A stretch of 64,000 nucleotides of DNA from contig WHVA01000008.1 of NCBI GenBank assembly GCA_015179125.1, positions 310,001-374,000 of the forward strand, written 5' to 3'. Of the stretch, positions 23,850 to 35,450 are shown one piece after another. The DNA is from Gautieria morchelliformis (lineage: Eukaryota > Basidiomycota > Agaricomycetes > Gomphales > Gomphaceae). A model generated the notes under the pieces. It searched no databases and was not told where the DNA came from. It saw only the letters and a program-made list of their open reading frames with translations. A program made the translations under genes and the position numbers. Numbering within the stretch: position 1 is the stretch's first letter; each line of letters starts with the position of its first letter.

Positions 23850-26800
23850 CCGGGAAACCACCCAGGGTACAAGCCGCCACGGTAAGTGTGGGCGAAAATG
23901 TCTTGGACCTCAATAAGCTAGCAAAAGAAAATATAGAACTTCAGCTAAACATGATGGGGGATATGACGGAGGAAAATAATACCGGTGGTGCTTGGGACCA
24001 ACCACAGAGCATTTGGGACGAACTGGCGGACAGGCTCTCATTGAGAGTATCCCTCACAAACTGTGAAATGCCCACACACGTATCAATGACTGGAAGATAC
24101 ACAATAGTCCCGGTAACCACTCACTCGGTACTCATAAACGACCGCATGTTCAACATGCAGTACGTCATAAATAGTTCTCAAATTCTGGATAACCACTTTG
24201 ACTGCGTGCAACGGTTAGAATTCGAAAATATCCGTCGACATGCAGAAATTCCGCCATACCTACTTCGTTACTCGGGAAACATGTGGGCAGACCCACGCCG
24301 AACCCTATGTACAAATGCAACCGGTTCGAGATGGGATGGCGAATCCTGGTCTGACTTCGCAAACAACCCTAGGAGACTGAACAAGCATCAGTTAGCCACT
24401 CAAGAAATAGAGAGGACCGCTCACAACCGAAGGTGTGATGAACTCCACGACAACCAAGATAGCGCAAATAGCGGAAATGAATATGAGTTCTCGGAGGACG
24501 GAAGTGACGAAAACCTCTCACTGATAACGCGCTCAATGAGAAATCTAATCCCACAGGAAGAGAATCCCGGGGAGGAACCACCAACACTAACATGGGACAT
24601 CGACGGTGCGGACTACGACGCTGAAGAGTATGGGGAGGCCACAGATGACGTCTTAATGAACGCATCTGCTAGGCCTATGACCGACACACGCGCTGTAAAA
24701 TCGAGGGGAAAATTAGCAAAAACCCCACAGCAAACCCAGAGAATGGAACACAATGCCAGCAAGCCAAAAGACTTCAAAAGGGTAATACCCAAGGCAATCG
24801 TAGTAACAGCAAAAATAAATGGAAAGGACGTACGGGCGTTGTTAGACTCGGGCTCTCTGGCTGACTTCGTCTCCACAACGCTGGTGGACCAGCTACACCT
24901 ACCAGTGGAGCATCTAGAGAAACCCTTACCATGCCAATTGGCGGCCTCGGGCTCAAGAACCATGATAACTTGCTCGACAACGGTGAATTTTGCCTATAAT
25001 GAACTAAACGAGCCACGACGATTCGACGTCATCAACCTCGAAAACTATGACATTATCTTAGGCACACCTTTCCTCTTCCAGCACAAGGTAATGCTGGGAT
25101 TCAACCCAGCAAGGGTGTCGGTGGTATCCGCAATGTCAGAAAGATTAACAGGTCCTGATGTCGCTGAAATAAGCTCTATGGCAGCGGACGTAGTAGAAGG
25201 AGGTTTGGAGAAGCTACATACCGAATTAAGGGCCTACGCGAATGACATATGCAAGCCAGCTGGCCAAACGCCGCTCCCTCCTCTACGAGAAATTAATCAC
25301 ACGCTACCCATAATAGACGAAAATCTCACCTACTCATGGCGACCTTCCAAATGCCCCGAGGTGGTAAAACACCTTTGGAGAGAGAAACGGGACTCTTACC
25401 TAAGCACAGGGAGATGGCGTTTCAAACCTGGTCGAAACGCTGTACCGATGCTAATAGTATTAAAGAAACCTGGTGAAAACGGAGAGACCAGGATCAGAAC
25501 GGTATTGGATAAAAGAGAACAAAATAAGAACACAAGGAAGCTGGCAAGCCCCCTCCCGAATATGGAGACAAAACTCACAAACGTGCTCTGACACCCGTAC
25601 AGAACATTGATCGACGGAAGAGACGCCTATGAACAAATCCGTGTTGTAGACGAGGACGTGCACCGCACGACCTTCAACACACCGGACGGAACGATGGAAA
25701 GCTTGGTAATGCAGCAGGGCAATTGCAATGGCCCGGCTACATACCAAGCATTGATGAACCACATCTTCGGGCCATATATTGCTACCTTCATGGACGTCTA
25801 CTTAGATGACATAATAGTGTATTCTAACACAATAAAAGAACACATAGAGCACTGTAAGCTGATTATAGATATTCTGAGAAAAGAGAAACTATACCTGTCA
25901 ACGCCCGACAAACTCCAGTTCTTTGCCAAAGAACTGAAGGTACTAGGCCACGTCATAGACACACGAGGACTAGTCATTGATCCAGAAAAGGTGGACAAAA
26001 TTCTGAACTGGAAAACTCCACCAGGAAGGGATCAGCTCGCCACTTTCATAGGGACTGTGAGTTACATCGCACCTAACTGCAAGGGGATCAGGACCCCGAT
26101 GGGCGTCCTAACGGAGAGAACGGGCTCCACGTCGATATGGCGATGGGGCCCTACGGAGCAACGAGCATTTGACGATGTAAAGAAAATTGTACAAAACCAT
26201 AGAGACTCACACAGAATTGCCCTGGACTACTCCGCCAACGCTCCACGAATAAACCTGGTATGCGATGCTAGTCTAGGAGGCGTGGGAGGCGTGGTATCAC
26301 AGGGAAACGACCCAAAAACCGCGGCTCCAATAGCATTCTGGTCTGCAAAATTCAATCCTGCACAACAGAACTATCCAGTGCATGAAAGAGAATTATTAGC
26401 CATAGTGGAATCTTTGAAACGGTTCAGGCACTTACTTCAATGGGTATGCTTCCGCATCTTTACAGACCATAAGCCCCTGGAATATATCTTATCTCAAAAA
26501 AATCTGTCGGCACGACAACACAGATGGATCAACGTACTAAGCGATTTCGACTTTGAAATAATATATATACCTGGTGAAGCGAACGTAGTGGCAGATGCAC
26601 TATCACGAATGTATAACGCAGAACCGGCAGGAATCGTAAGAGCGGCGTCGGAATACATAGTTGAGGAAGACGTACCAACAATGATAACTGAAATTAAATG
26701 AAGACCCTGTTCTCTGAAGACTGGACACGAGGCCAATGCATCCTTACTGATGCACCTAAACGCAACCGGTATCGATAGTCGGCCAATAAGGAAAACAAGA

Positions 26801-28368
26801 GCCGGTCGCGCTATAAAACCGCCAAAACAGTACGACCATGCCAATGTCGCGGTAAGACCACTTACCACGAATTCCACCATGGAAACTGTCAGAGAGGGCA
26901 AGGCCCCCAGAGGGAAATGAAACTGGAGGGCGCAAAGAAAATCCTCTGACGCCCGCAACGTGGCCGCCCCATCCAATTTGGTCAAACCCCTAGCCGAGAC
27001 GCCGGAAGAGGACACAGACCCAGAAATCGAAGCTCCTCAAATTAATGAGGATCTATATATGGCCACACCACCCTTCGAAGAAATGATATCGATGTTCGAC
27101 CCCTCATTTAAGTTCCCGACTATTTTAAAGGAACTATATCAAAAAGACAAATTTTTTAAGGGAATAATCGAAAATTTACAACACCACGACAACTTTCTAA
27201 TGCAAGACGGCTTGCTCTACATCAAAATGAGTGGTGAACGCGCCTCTGCATCCCGGATGGCACCCACAGAAACAAAGGAATAAAAGAATGTGTCATATCA
27301 CACGCGCACTCCTTATTAGCGCATCTAGGAGGCCATAAAATGTACTACTACCTGCAAGATCACGTATGGTGGCCCAGAATCTATGCGGACACGAAGGATT
27401 TTTGTGAAAGCTGTCACATATGTGCCGTCGTGAAACCGGTAAACCAGAAACAATTTGGAAACCTGAAACCACTGAAAGTACCAAACCGCCGCTGGCAGCA
27501 GATCGGCATCGACTTCATGGGACCACTCCCGATATCCTGCAATAGAAGTGGCGAATTCAACATGATATGTGTAGTAATCGACCACTTAACTTCAATGGTA
27601 CACCTCGCCCCATCAAAGCAAACATACGGTGCGAAACAGATAGCGGAGCTAGTGTTCGATACGGTTTACAAGTTACACGGTATCCCTGAGGTCATAATTA
27701 GTGATAGGGACTCGCTATTCACATCAGCCTTCTGGGAGAAGTTACACACCCTGATAGGCGCAGAGTTGCACATGTCCACGGCCTACCACCCGCAGACCGA
27801 CGGCGCAACAGAAAGAGAAAACAGGACGATTACGCAGATGCTCAGAATGGTAGTGGCAGCAGACCAAAAGGACTGGGTCTTGAAGCTGCCCGCAATCGAG
27901 TTCGCATTCAACAGTGCACGATCGGACACGACGGGGTTCACTCCTTTCTTCCTGAACTACGGGAACCTACCAAGGCCGATGATATGGGACTCGGGGTGAG
28001 AACAGTTGCCAGGAGTAAGGTGTTTTGCACAGAAACTAAAAGACGCCCTGATAGCTGCACATGATACAATTCTTACCCAGCGAGTAAAACAGACCTACGC
28101 AGCTAACAGGAAGAGATGGCCCGCCCCTTTCAGGGTAGGGGACCTAGTATACCTGTCAACAGTGAACCTGAAGCTCCCAAAAGGAAGAGCTTGTAAGCTA
28201 TCGTCAAAATACATAGGTCCCTACAGAATAACAAATGAGTTAGTAAAGGGAACAACTTACAAGCTGGCCTTACCGAACGAGCTGCTAGCGCACGACATAC
28301 ACCCCGTATTCCACGCTAACCTATTACGCATACATATTGCAAATGATGATCGATGTTTCCCAGGATGA
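23850..28368 (+). pseudogene. Gypsy pol remnant: protease, RT, RNase H, integrase
   Basis: Protease-like VRALLDSGSLADFVS lies near 24830. Reverse transcriptase motifs run from about 25320 to 26000 with the catalytic MDVYLDDIIVYSN near 25790. RNase H (LVCDASLGGVGG, FTDHKPLEYIL, ANVVADALSRMY) lies at 26250-26610. Integrase has the zinc-binding region (HSLLAHLGGHKMYYYL, CESCHICA) and core (IGIDFMGPLP, ISDRDSLFTSAFW, HPQTDGATERENR) at 27300-27970, and a GPY-like end (SSKYIGPYRI) near 28200. The body is broken in several places. Confidence 0.9.
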
Positions 28369-28371
28369 GCC

Positions 28372-29208
28372 GTGACACAGGTTACCAATCTAGGGGACAC
28401 CCCATTAGAATGGCACGTGAAAAGACTAGAAACACACTGTAAGTCCGGAAAGGACGCCTGGTTCCAGGTCCTATGGCAGAGCAATGACAGAACCTGGCTT
28501 CCCTTCGCGTCAGTAAAACATCTGGCGGCATTGGACGCTTACCTGGACGAACAAGACATAGCTAGCATCGAGGACCTGCCGAACGGCACCGGACGGCCCC
28601 CTCCGGACATAGAACAGATATTGGACTTACCAGAATGGGAAAGCACCACGCCCCCAATCGACAGCAACGCAATCATGCTGACGATACCAATTGACAGAGA
28701 CATTCCCTATAAGAAGGGGGATAAGACAGGCCTGAAACTGACAGTGACACTCACCCCTATGTCTGGCAACGACATCCCACAACCTGCTCCCCCGGCTACT
28801 CAGCAGCTATGGCACAACGCGTCCACGCTCCACGAGTATGCTGGAGGACCGGACCCTGGACCTGCGCCCCCAGGCTACGAGGCCTGGCTGGCGGCGCAGT
28901 CATTCTACGCCGCCAACAGGCACCCCCGTGAAAATCAAGACAATGCTATATCAGACATATCCGATGTCTTTAGTCACTTTGATTCAATATCGCAATACGC
29001 AGCAACTGACCAGGTGCCCGCTGTACAACAAGTACCCCCCCCGCCGTCCACAGCTGGTACGTACGCCTATCCTCCCAGATACTATGGCGCGCTGGCACCA
29101 CAAGCTCCACCACGAAACGCTGCTGCATATGGTCACCCCCCCTATCAGCGGACGCAGACGAGTCATTCAAACTACTACTCACCATACCGCGTTCCCACTC
29201 AAGTGTGA
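28372..29208 (+). pseudogene. Post-integrase reading with chromo-like and proline-rich parts
   Basis: The first part (PLEWHVKRLETHCKSGKDAW, then LWQSNDRTWLPFASVKHL) has the look of a C-terminal chromo-like module that follows integrase in chromoviruses. The remainder is rich in proline, alanine and tyrosine (PPPSTAGTYAYPPRYYG). It probably forms the end of pol or an accessory product. Its function is not known. Confidence 0.55.
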
Positions 29209-29232
29209 CCTGAGATACCTGAGGAGAGCTTC

Positions 29233-29673
29233 ATGGAGCGTTATGCCTCCTTCGGCCTCTTCCAGCAGATCAACGACAGGGCTATGGCAAACTATAACTC
29301 CACCTTCGACCACGGGCAACGATCGTTCCGAGGAGGACGTCGAGGGAGGGGAAGGGGGAGGGGTGCCACCGACGGTCAGCAGTCGGACAGGGACCGTGCC
29401 CCCAGGCGCAATGACGGCCAGACTTGCGTGCCCAGACAGCACCCTAGGAATGCTGCGGCTGGCCCTAGCCAGCCCACACCCGCCGCGAAGGCCGCTGCTC
29501 CACCACCGGCCGCAAACACGTCCGAACCTGGTACGTTACCTGATAATCCACGCTCAACACTGTCAGCCGCTGACGAACGAGCGTTCGAAGCCGTGGTCCA
29601 GCAAATCATCAACGGCGTGGCCGAATTGGCCACTGGAACCGAAGAAGACGATATGCTGGACGCCGCCGACTAG
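29233..29673 (+). pseudogene. RGG-box reading before the 3' LTR
   Basis: A 146-codon reading has a basic RGGRRGRGRGRG stretch near residues 35-50, an alanine/proline-rich middle and an acidic end (GTEEDDMLDAAD). RGG boxes bind RNA in many proteins. It lies between pol and the 3' LTR, outside the canonical gag-pol set. Confidence 0.5.
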
Positions 29674-29750
29674 ATACCAGGGTTAGTACTCACTTTCTTT
29701 GCTTGATTCAGGGATAAGGTGTTCACTACCTTGTAGCGAAGGAGGGCGAG

Positions 29751-29987
29751 TGTAAGGACCCGGGCTAGCTTACTAACGCCGAGCCCTTACAGACTCCAAC
29801 CAGCTAAAGATAGAACTAGAAAAACATATAAGATCAGACAAATTTCCTGTATATAATTCGAGACTCTTAGCACCCACCTATCAAAGGTTGACTCAGACTG
29901 GTTATAACAAGTGCAGCACCTCATAAGAACTCGGTCTTCTCAGTCTGTCGCAAGAAAACTTTGAGCTCCGACACACACTTCCTTACA
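29751..29987 (+). repeat. Gypsy 3' LTR (237 bp)
   Basis: TGTAAGGACCC to CCTTACA, followed by the duplication ATGGC. A G-rich GAAGGAGGGCGAG stretch just upstream is a candidate polypurine tract. Confidence 0.93.
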
Positions 29988-30115
29988 ATGGCGCGCGCGT
30001 TGTGGGCACGTCACGTGACGAGTATCCAACACGCGTCGTGGTCATGTCACATGACAACATGAAGAACGAAGCGACAATGCCTGCAACGGGTCGCGGGCAT
30101 GTCACTTGACTACAT
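29988..30115 (+). repeat. Inner part of the left inverted-repeat arm, CACGTGAC-rich
   Basis: This contains three degenerate units of a CGTGGGCAYGTCACRTGAC type (CACGTCACGTGACG, CATGTCACATGACA, CATGTCACTTGACT) and GAAGAACGAAGC. The reverse complement of 33745-33890 has the same order, including GAAGAACGAAGC, at roughly 75-80 percent identity by eye over about 130 bp. Confidence 0.75.
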
Positions 30116-30409
30116 ATCCAAGCTACTGGTCATAAACCGCCACTCCCAGTAATCTCCCCACTCCTGACAGTCCCCTGGGGTTCATGCATTGATCTCCATC
30201 CCTTCCCAACTGCACTGTTTGAATCTGTACTGTTTGACACACCTTCAAGCTGTGTTGTTGATGCTTCCATGACACCCATTCCAAAGTGAAGTGTACTGTA
30301 TAATGGTGTTTGAAGTGGGTTCCCTGTTCTTCTGTAGGTTTATTAGTTTGGGATCAAACCCATTCGGTCTGCCCATAATAATTTGGAGGAAGCAAAATAT
30401 TTGATTCAG
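30116..30409. other. Gene-free stretch
   Basis: No gene or repeat was recognised between the inverted-repeat arm and the 60-bp minisatellite. Confidence 0.3.
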
Positions 30410-30916
30410 GTTCCCACATGCATGTATTCATTTGGGTAAGGAATGAAACAACCTGGTTTGAGTCCTCACAGGAATCTACATGTGTATTCATTTTGGTAAG
30501 GAATGAAAGAACCTGCAGGGTTCAGGTTCCCAGGCATGTCTGTGTATGTACTCATTTTGGTAAGAAATGCATGCGCCTGGTTCATGATCTGAGACTTGTC
30601 TGCATGAGTGTATTCATTTTGCTAAGGAATGAAAGAACCTGGTTCATGTTCCAACATGGGCCTGCATGCACGTATTCAATTCATAAGGAATGAATGAACC
30701 TGGTTCCAGGTCCAACGTAGGGCTGCGCACTGTCCGCATTACAGCTACACCTGCATATTGTACAGTAAGTTGACAGATACGGTCTGCCATATATTTCAGT
30801 ACCTCTCCCTCTGGTGGTACAGTACAGTACCATTACTGTCTGTATTATGGTTGAGATGCCCCTCAAGCTATCAGAGGCTCTGTTAGTGACCAATCCTGCA
30901 TAGGCTACAATGTTGC

Positions 30917-31030
30917 ATGGCATTAGTATGTCAGCCGCCTATGCTGCGATTTACATCAGCCTATGCTGCCTACACTGCAATTTATGTTGGCCTATGCTGC
31001 AACCTTTGTCAGCCTATGCAGACTACTTAT
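30917..31030 (+). repeat. Short tandem of CAGCCTATGCTGC units
   Basis: Four to five degenerate copies of a roughly 33-bp unit built on CCTATGCTGCNATTTAYRT lie here, inside the block that interrupts the 60-bp minisatellite. Confidence 0.6.
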
Positions 31031-31140
31031 GCAGGCCCGATTTACATGCCCAGCAGTAGCGCCCATCGGCCAATGTATTGTCGGGCCTGGTGTCATGATT
31101 CGTTTATTCTGCGAATCATCCCTCAACACACAGCGAATGA

Positions 31141-31305
31141 CCTCCTGAACCAGCGAAGGATTCCCGAACCAGCGAAGGACTTCCCGAACCAGCGAAGGAC
31201 TTCCCGAACCAGCGAAGGACTTCCCGAACCAGCGAAGGACTTCCCGAACCAGCGAAGGACTTCCCGAAGGAGCGAAGGACTTCCCGAAGGAGCGAATATC
31301 TTGCC
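31141..31305 (+). repeat. 20-bp tandem repeat, about 8 copies
   Basis: The unit is GAACCAGCGAAGGACTTCCC. Six copies are nearly identical and the last two carry GAAGGAGCG in place of GAACCAGCG. It reads open in several frames on both strands but has no sign of being a gene. Confidence 0.9.
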
Positions 31306-31620
31306 AAAATATTCATCGCCATACTGCTTTCGCATTCGCTATTCGCATCATTCCTGCCAGGACCCCAGGTGTTGGGGCCATCATCCATCATAGAACCCAT
31401 CATCTGTTAAACTCCCACTCATGCACAGCCCTAGTTCAACACACATGTATTCATTTTGACAAGGAGTGAAAGAACCTTATTTGGGTTTCCACATGCTGGT
31501 ATTCATTTTGGTAAGGAACGCAAGCATCTGGTTCATGTTCTGAATGGTGTCTGTATGCGAGTATTCAAATCGTAAGGAAAGAATGAACCTGGGTTTGGGA
31601 ATGAAAGAACCCAGTTGACT

Positions 31621-32801
31621 GTGTCCAGGCAGCCAACTTAGAGCCACATGGTGTACCAGCAGGAATATCTTGTTCCATGTGCAGAGGGCACATTGCGCCC
31701 CGTATGATAGTGGAGACAGCAGCATGGTGCCAGACCAGACATATATGAAGAAACAAATGAGATCAGGTTACAGTTTGCAGCTAAATAAAGAGAGTAAAGT
31801 GACTGAGTGGCCTAGTCAGCAGTCAAAATACATGCATGGAAAGCCTAAGTCCCCACAAGATGTTTCCAGTGGAGATGGTACTCAGTAATGCACCTCATAA
31901 GTTCCACCAGTCTCTTTGATAACATTACAACGACTATCTATGTTGCATGCCCGGTTGCTTCGTTGCTGAAATGAATAATGTCATTTCATATTCCATTTCA
32001 GTCCCCGACATGCCTTTTGTGTCCCCTTACTTTACACCTAGTGTCCCTGAAAATTTGCTTTTATGTCCCTCTGTAATACGTTTTCGGCCATGCCACTATT
32101 CTATTTATGTCCCTGAGCAACTCTAATCCTGTCACACTGCGGTTGAGTTACTGTCACGCCGCCATGACATTTCTGTCCCGAGTTTTAGCTGCTCCCCAGC
32201 CACTGTGTCGAATTCTCTATATGCGTGCTCTTTCTAATCAGTAAAACCAGGAGAGTTCAGCATAATTGTCAGACCCTAGGTAAGTGACCCAGTTGGCAAG
32301 TAAATTAGCGATTTCTCAAAACTTGGTTCTCAGCGTTTGCAGCACTCTAATTGTGACCAAAAGAGGTGGGTCGACCCTTGATCCAATCTGGTAAAGAATT
32401 TTCGTCGGCCAATCCATGGTAAGCCCTGAATTCTCGGACATCCCTCCCCTGGCCGCACGTTTGTCTCTGATGACGCGGCCTTAACATCAGTAGCTGCCAA
32501 CTGGAGACCGTCAAAGCAAGGTACTTGTGTACCCTCCTGTATCATCATCATAATTGCACAAGGGAATGTGCTCTCTCATGTTCGAGTCATGTAATACTTT
32601 ATACCAGAGGCTGTATCTATTAATGTGGGTAATCAATCTGCCGTATGCTTTTGTCTACCTTGATTGACTACAATTCTTAACAGCGAAAGCACCATTGATA
32701 GTCAGACAATATGGGACAACTCATGGACAAAGGCTGTGTTGACACAAAGGCTGCATCTCACATGAGAACAATGATGTTCGCTGTTCATATAACAGGTCAG
32801 A
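31621..32801. other. Gene-free stretch
   Basis: No recognisable gene. Open frames are short and without family motifs. Confidence 0.3.
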
Positions 32802-33224
32802 ATGCATTTCATTTTTCTCTCCAGAACTGAGAAACGTGCTCAGATGTCTCAGAGAGAACCAGGGCGCAGAGGGCTGGGACGCCCTCCGCTGAAAAGATAT
32901 CCGCACAGACATCAGCCAAGCAACTTATGCACATCCACTCAAACCCTTGCTTCGCCTCAATCGCCGACCCAAGCACCCACACAAGCAGAAACCACAGAAG
33001 CCAAAGATTCTATCCTGACTCCAGATGAGTTGCGGATTTTACGGATTCAGAAGCAACACACTGGCATTCCTCCCTTGACACTCTTTCCAAACAGCATAAG
33101 TTTGGAACCGTTGTTCCTCGAAACTATAGCACACAGCCCTCCCGATTGGATTTATCTTGGAAAGGTACCAACTGAGAGTCTTCCAGACTGGTTTGATTCA
33201 CAGGTGAGCTATTCTTCACCATGA
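32802..33224 (+). CDS. Unrecognised 140-codon open reading, possible exon
   Basis: The reading has a basic, proline/glutamine/threonine-rich first half (KRYPHRHQPSNLCTSTQTLA) and a more structured second half (TPDELRILRIQKQHTGIPPL, then HSPPDWIYLGKVPTESLPDW). A donor-like CAGGTGAGC at about 33201-33209 follows the structured part, so it could be a first exon. No partner exon was found. I do not recognise the family and the case for a real gene is weak. Confidence 0.3.
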   Translation: MHFIFLSRTEKRAQMSQREPGRRGLGRPPLKRYPHRHQPSNLCTSTQTLASPQSPTQAPTQAETTEAKDSILTPDELRILRIQKQHTGIPPLTLFPNSISLEPLFLETIAHSPPDWIYLGKVPTESLPDWFDSQVSYSSP

Positions 33225-33744
33225 TGAGTTACTGCTGACCACCTACCTCTATGCAGCACAATGATTTTCATGCTCATCATGTATATATACATACAAAGCA
33301 TCTATGAGACAGTTGACTGCCTACTCTGACACCCTGTGAGGCTTAATGGTCAAGGTATAGTAATACGTGCGAAGTCGACACAGGCATTGAACCCCTGGTC
33401 CATATATATTATGCACAACCAGCATAGAGGCTGCAAACATAAAGCACACGTACTCAGTGGTGTTGCTTATCACAGCGAGAATAAAAAAATACTTCTGGTC
33501 TATCGAACATAATAATCTTGTCTGTGCCACCGTGCACGTGCCACACCAACGGCTAGGAAAGTGTCACGACCTCCTGGTACGTACAATGGAGGTATCACGG
33601 TTTGGACAATTTTCTGAGTATCTACAGGTTCATAGCTTCTAAACAAGACTTGGTTGATAGAATTTGAGCTTGTGTGTAGGGAGCTACTAATACTCTCGAC
33701 AGTCTGCCCATTCCACAGGACAGACGCGCGATGTCGGCGACCGA

Positions 33745-33890
33745 AATGGGATATCAAGTGACATTATTAGGTCGTGCTGCTTCGTTCTTCAGGGCACGTG
33801 ACATACCCACGACGCGGTGTTCCAGGTCGTCACGTGACGCGCCCACGACGCGCGTTGCATGTTTGTTGCTTCTCCCATGACGACTTTCCG
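33745..33890 (-). repeat. Right arm of the inverted repeat, CACGTGAC-rich
   Basis: The reverse complement matches 20757-20795 joined to 29993-30115. CACGTGAC occurs near 33795 and 33830, both next to CCCACGACGCG. The arm lies just upstream of the F-box gene remnant and may once have been promoter sequence. Confidence 0.75.
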
Positions 33891-34089
33891 TCAACTCAGC
33901 GGAAGTCGCCTACGTACTGTTTGAGACGGCATCGTCGTTATATTCCAGTAAGCTATTCTCGTTCCTCACCGTGCACACACCAACCACCCGATCTCAAATG
34001 GTTGCTTGAACAGACACAGACCATCGGCCGCACAGCTCCACGCCCCCAGGCCGAGCTACTCTCTTGCCTGCCACGGTGGAGCAGGACAT

Positions 34090-34770
34090 GAGCGCGCCGC
34101 TACGTCAGAGAGCGAGCACCGCAGGGATTGGGAGCGCCTCACCGTCACGACGCGCCGCCCCCATAACTCCGCCAGCTGGAGTGTTGCGCGTGCGCTGCGC
34201 GGGGACGGCCGCACAATTTCAACGACGAAGACTTACGCACGGCGGTCCGTGGACCGAGGATGGGCAACTGGCTGCGTCTGCGCGTTTTTTCGTCTCGCTC
34301 GCCGTTCGCTCTACGCTCACAGCCCACTACAGCATCGCCATTATCCTTGACTGTGCGTGAGCTGCGCGTTCTTCCCCTGGGAATAGTCAAAACTTAATTA
34401 TACATCTTAATTACACTCCCAGCGTCTTCCTGGCTACATATCCCGGCGTGCTTCAGCTCGAAAGATACGCAAAGAGTGTGTTGGCACGGTCCCGCCAGAG
34501 GTGAGCTTCCGCTGTCTCCAGCACCTGCCCGTGCACGACCTGCTCCTGCCAAGATCGTCTCGCACAAGTGGCAGAAGCTGGTGCACGCCCCCGCGTTCTG
34601 GCGCGCACACTGCCTCGCGCTCGCTCGCCCGGCCAGCCCAATGAACGGAAGATGCTCTACAAAAGCCTGTTCCACTGCGAGCGGAACTCCAGCGATGCGC
34701 TGCCGCAGACTGTCCGCTTCCTGAACAGGCACACAAATTTCTGCACGACGCTGCTGCTCAAAGGTGCGTC
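34090..34770 (+). pseudogene. F-box / WD40 repeat gene remnant
   Basis: Reading across two frames gives the F-box-like [19 protein letters not shown] (about 34490-34550) and [20 protein letters not shown] (about 34550-34610), then KSLFHCERN and [20 protein letters not shown] (about 34655-34755), which looks like the start of a first WD40 repeat. This is the plan of Cdc4/Met30-type SCF substrate adaptors. A donor-like AAAGGTGCGTC at about 34759 is followed at once by the satellite, so the rest of the gene is absent. The frame changes after DLLLP, and again before KMLYKSL. A shorter related fragment at 46352-46798 shares the first frame change, so both descend from one damaged copy. Confidence 0.65.
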
Positions 34771-34784
34771 GGGATCGACTAGAT

Positions 34785-35450
34785 GTGCTGCGTACGGTGC
34801 GGGCGAACCGTACGGCGCACACTGCGGACGGTGCAGGTGAACCGTACCCGCACGCGTCGTACGGTGCGGGTGAACCGTACGGCGCACACAGCGGGTGGTG
34901 CAGGTGAACCGTACGGCGCACACGGCGGACGGTGCAGGTGAACCGTACGCGCACGCGTCGTACGGTGCGGGTGAACCGTACGGCGCACACGGCGGGCGGT
35001 GCAGGTGAACCATACGGCGCACACTGCGGACGGTGCAGGTGAACCGTACCCGCACGCGTCGTACGGTGCGGGTGAACCGTACGGCGCACACGGCGAGCGG
35101 TGCAGGTGAACCGTACTCGCACGCGTCGTACGGTGCGGGTGAACCGTACGACACACACGGCAGGGGGTGCAGGTGAACCGTACGGCGCACAGGGCGGATG
35201 GTCCGTACCCACACACGGCGGGTGGTGCAGGTGAACCATACGGCGCACACGGCCGACGGTGCAGGTGAACCGTACGGCGCACACGGCGGACGGTGCAGGT
35301 GAACCGTACGCGCGCGCGTCGTACGGTGCGGGTGAACCGTACGGCGCACACGGCGGACGGTGCAGGTGAACCGTACCCGCACCCGTCGTACGGTGCGGGT
35401 GAACCATACGGCGCACACGGCGGGCGGTGCAGGTGAACCGTACTGGAAGC
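34785..35450 (-). repeat. GC-rich 33/34-bp satellite array (inverted arm)
   Basis: About 19-20 units of the same family as 19205-19670 lie here in reverse orientation. Two unit types, a 34-bp GTACGGCGCACACGGCGG form and a 33-bp GTACCCGCACGCGTCG form, alternate irregularly. Both end GGTGMRGGTGAACC. Long minus-strand frames over it are repeat artefacts. Confidence 0.92.

Larger units (their letters stand above)
21139..23850 (+). pseudogene. Gypsy gag, interrupted by small insertions
   Basis: The N-terminal part is acidic and low-complexity. The capsid region (FEQWTFEVNNWFEMTDFPKK, then YYMTFVAPQADSYTVETLGK) resembles Ty3/Gypsy capsid. After the insertions the reading resumes with LWNGANSYLRLEWTKAGI, and a CCHC knuckle (CFLCRQQGHLSRDC) lies near 23775-23820. 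It is a fossil open reading; no product is claimed. Confidence 0.85.
20796..29987 (+). mobile_element. Ty3/Gypsy LTR retrotransposon, 9.2 kb, broken
   Basis: The LTRs are 237 bp each (20796-21032 and 29751-29987), start TGTAAGGACCCGGGC and end CTTCCTTACA, and are flanked by ATGGC (20791-20795 and 29988-29992). The parts in order are gag (21139 to about 23850 with a CCHC knuckle), protease, reverse transcriptase, RNase H, integrase, and a GPY/F-like C-terminal region with a chromo-like tail, followed by an extra proline-rich and RGG-rich reading before the 3' LTR. RT ahead of integrase is the Gypsy order. Short foreign insertions lie in gag (22849-23355) and there are around half a dozen further breaks. 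I count about 5 LTR differences in 237, so it is fairly recent. Confidence 0.93.
30410..31620 (+). repeat. Degenerate minisatellite of about 60-64 bp, interrupted
   Basis: Five units at 30410-30720 and about three at 31440-31610 share TATTCATTTTGGTAAGGAATG and AAGAACCTGGTTCA-like sequence. The block between them (30721-31437) is different, with a GC-rich start, so it looks like an insertion into the array. Confidence 0.8.

Noticed and set aside
31123-31403. CRISPR-like look of the 20-bp repeats
   Set aside because: The copies are adjacent with no spacers, and the context is eukaryotic.
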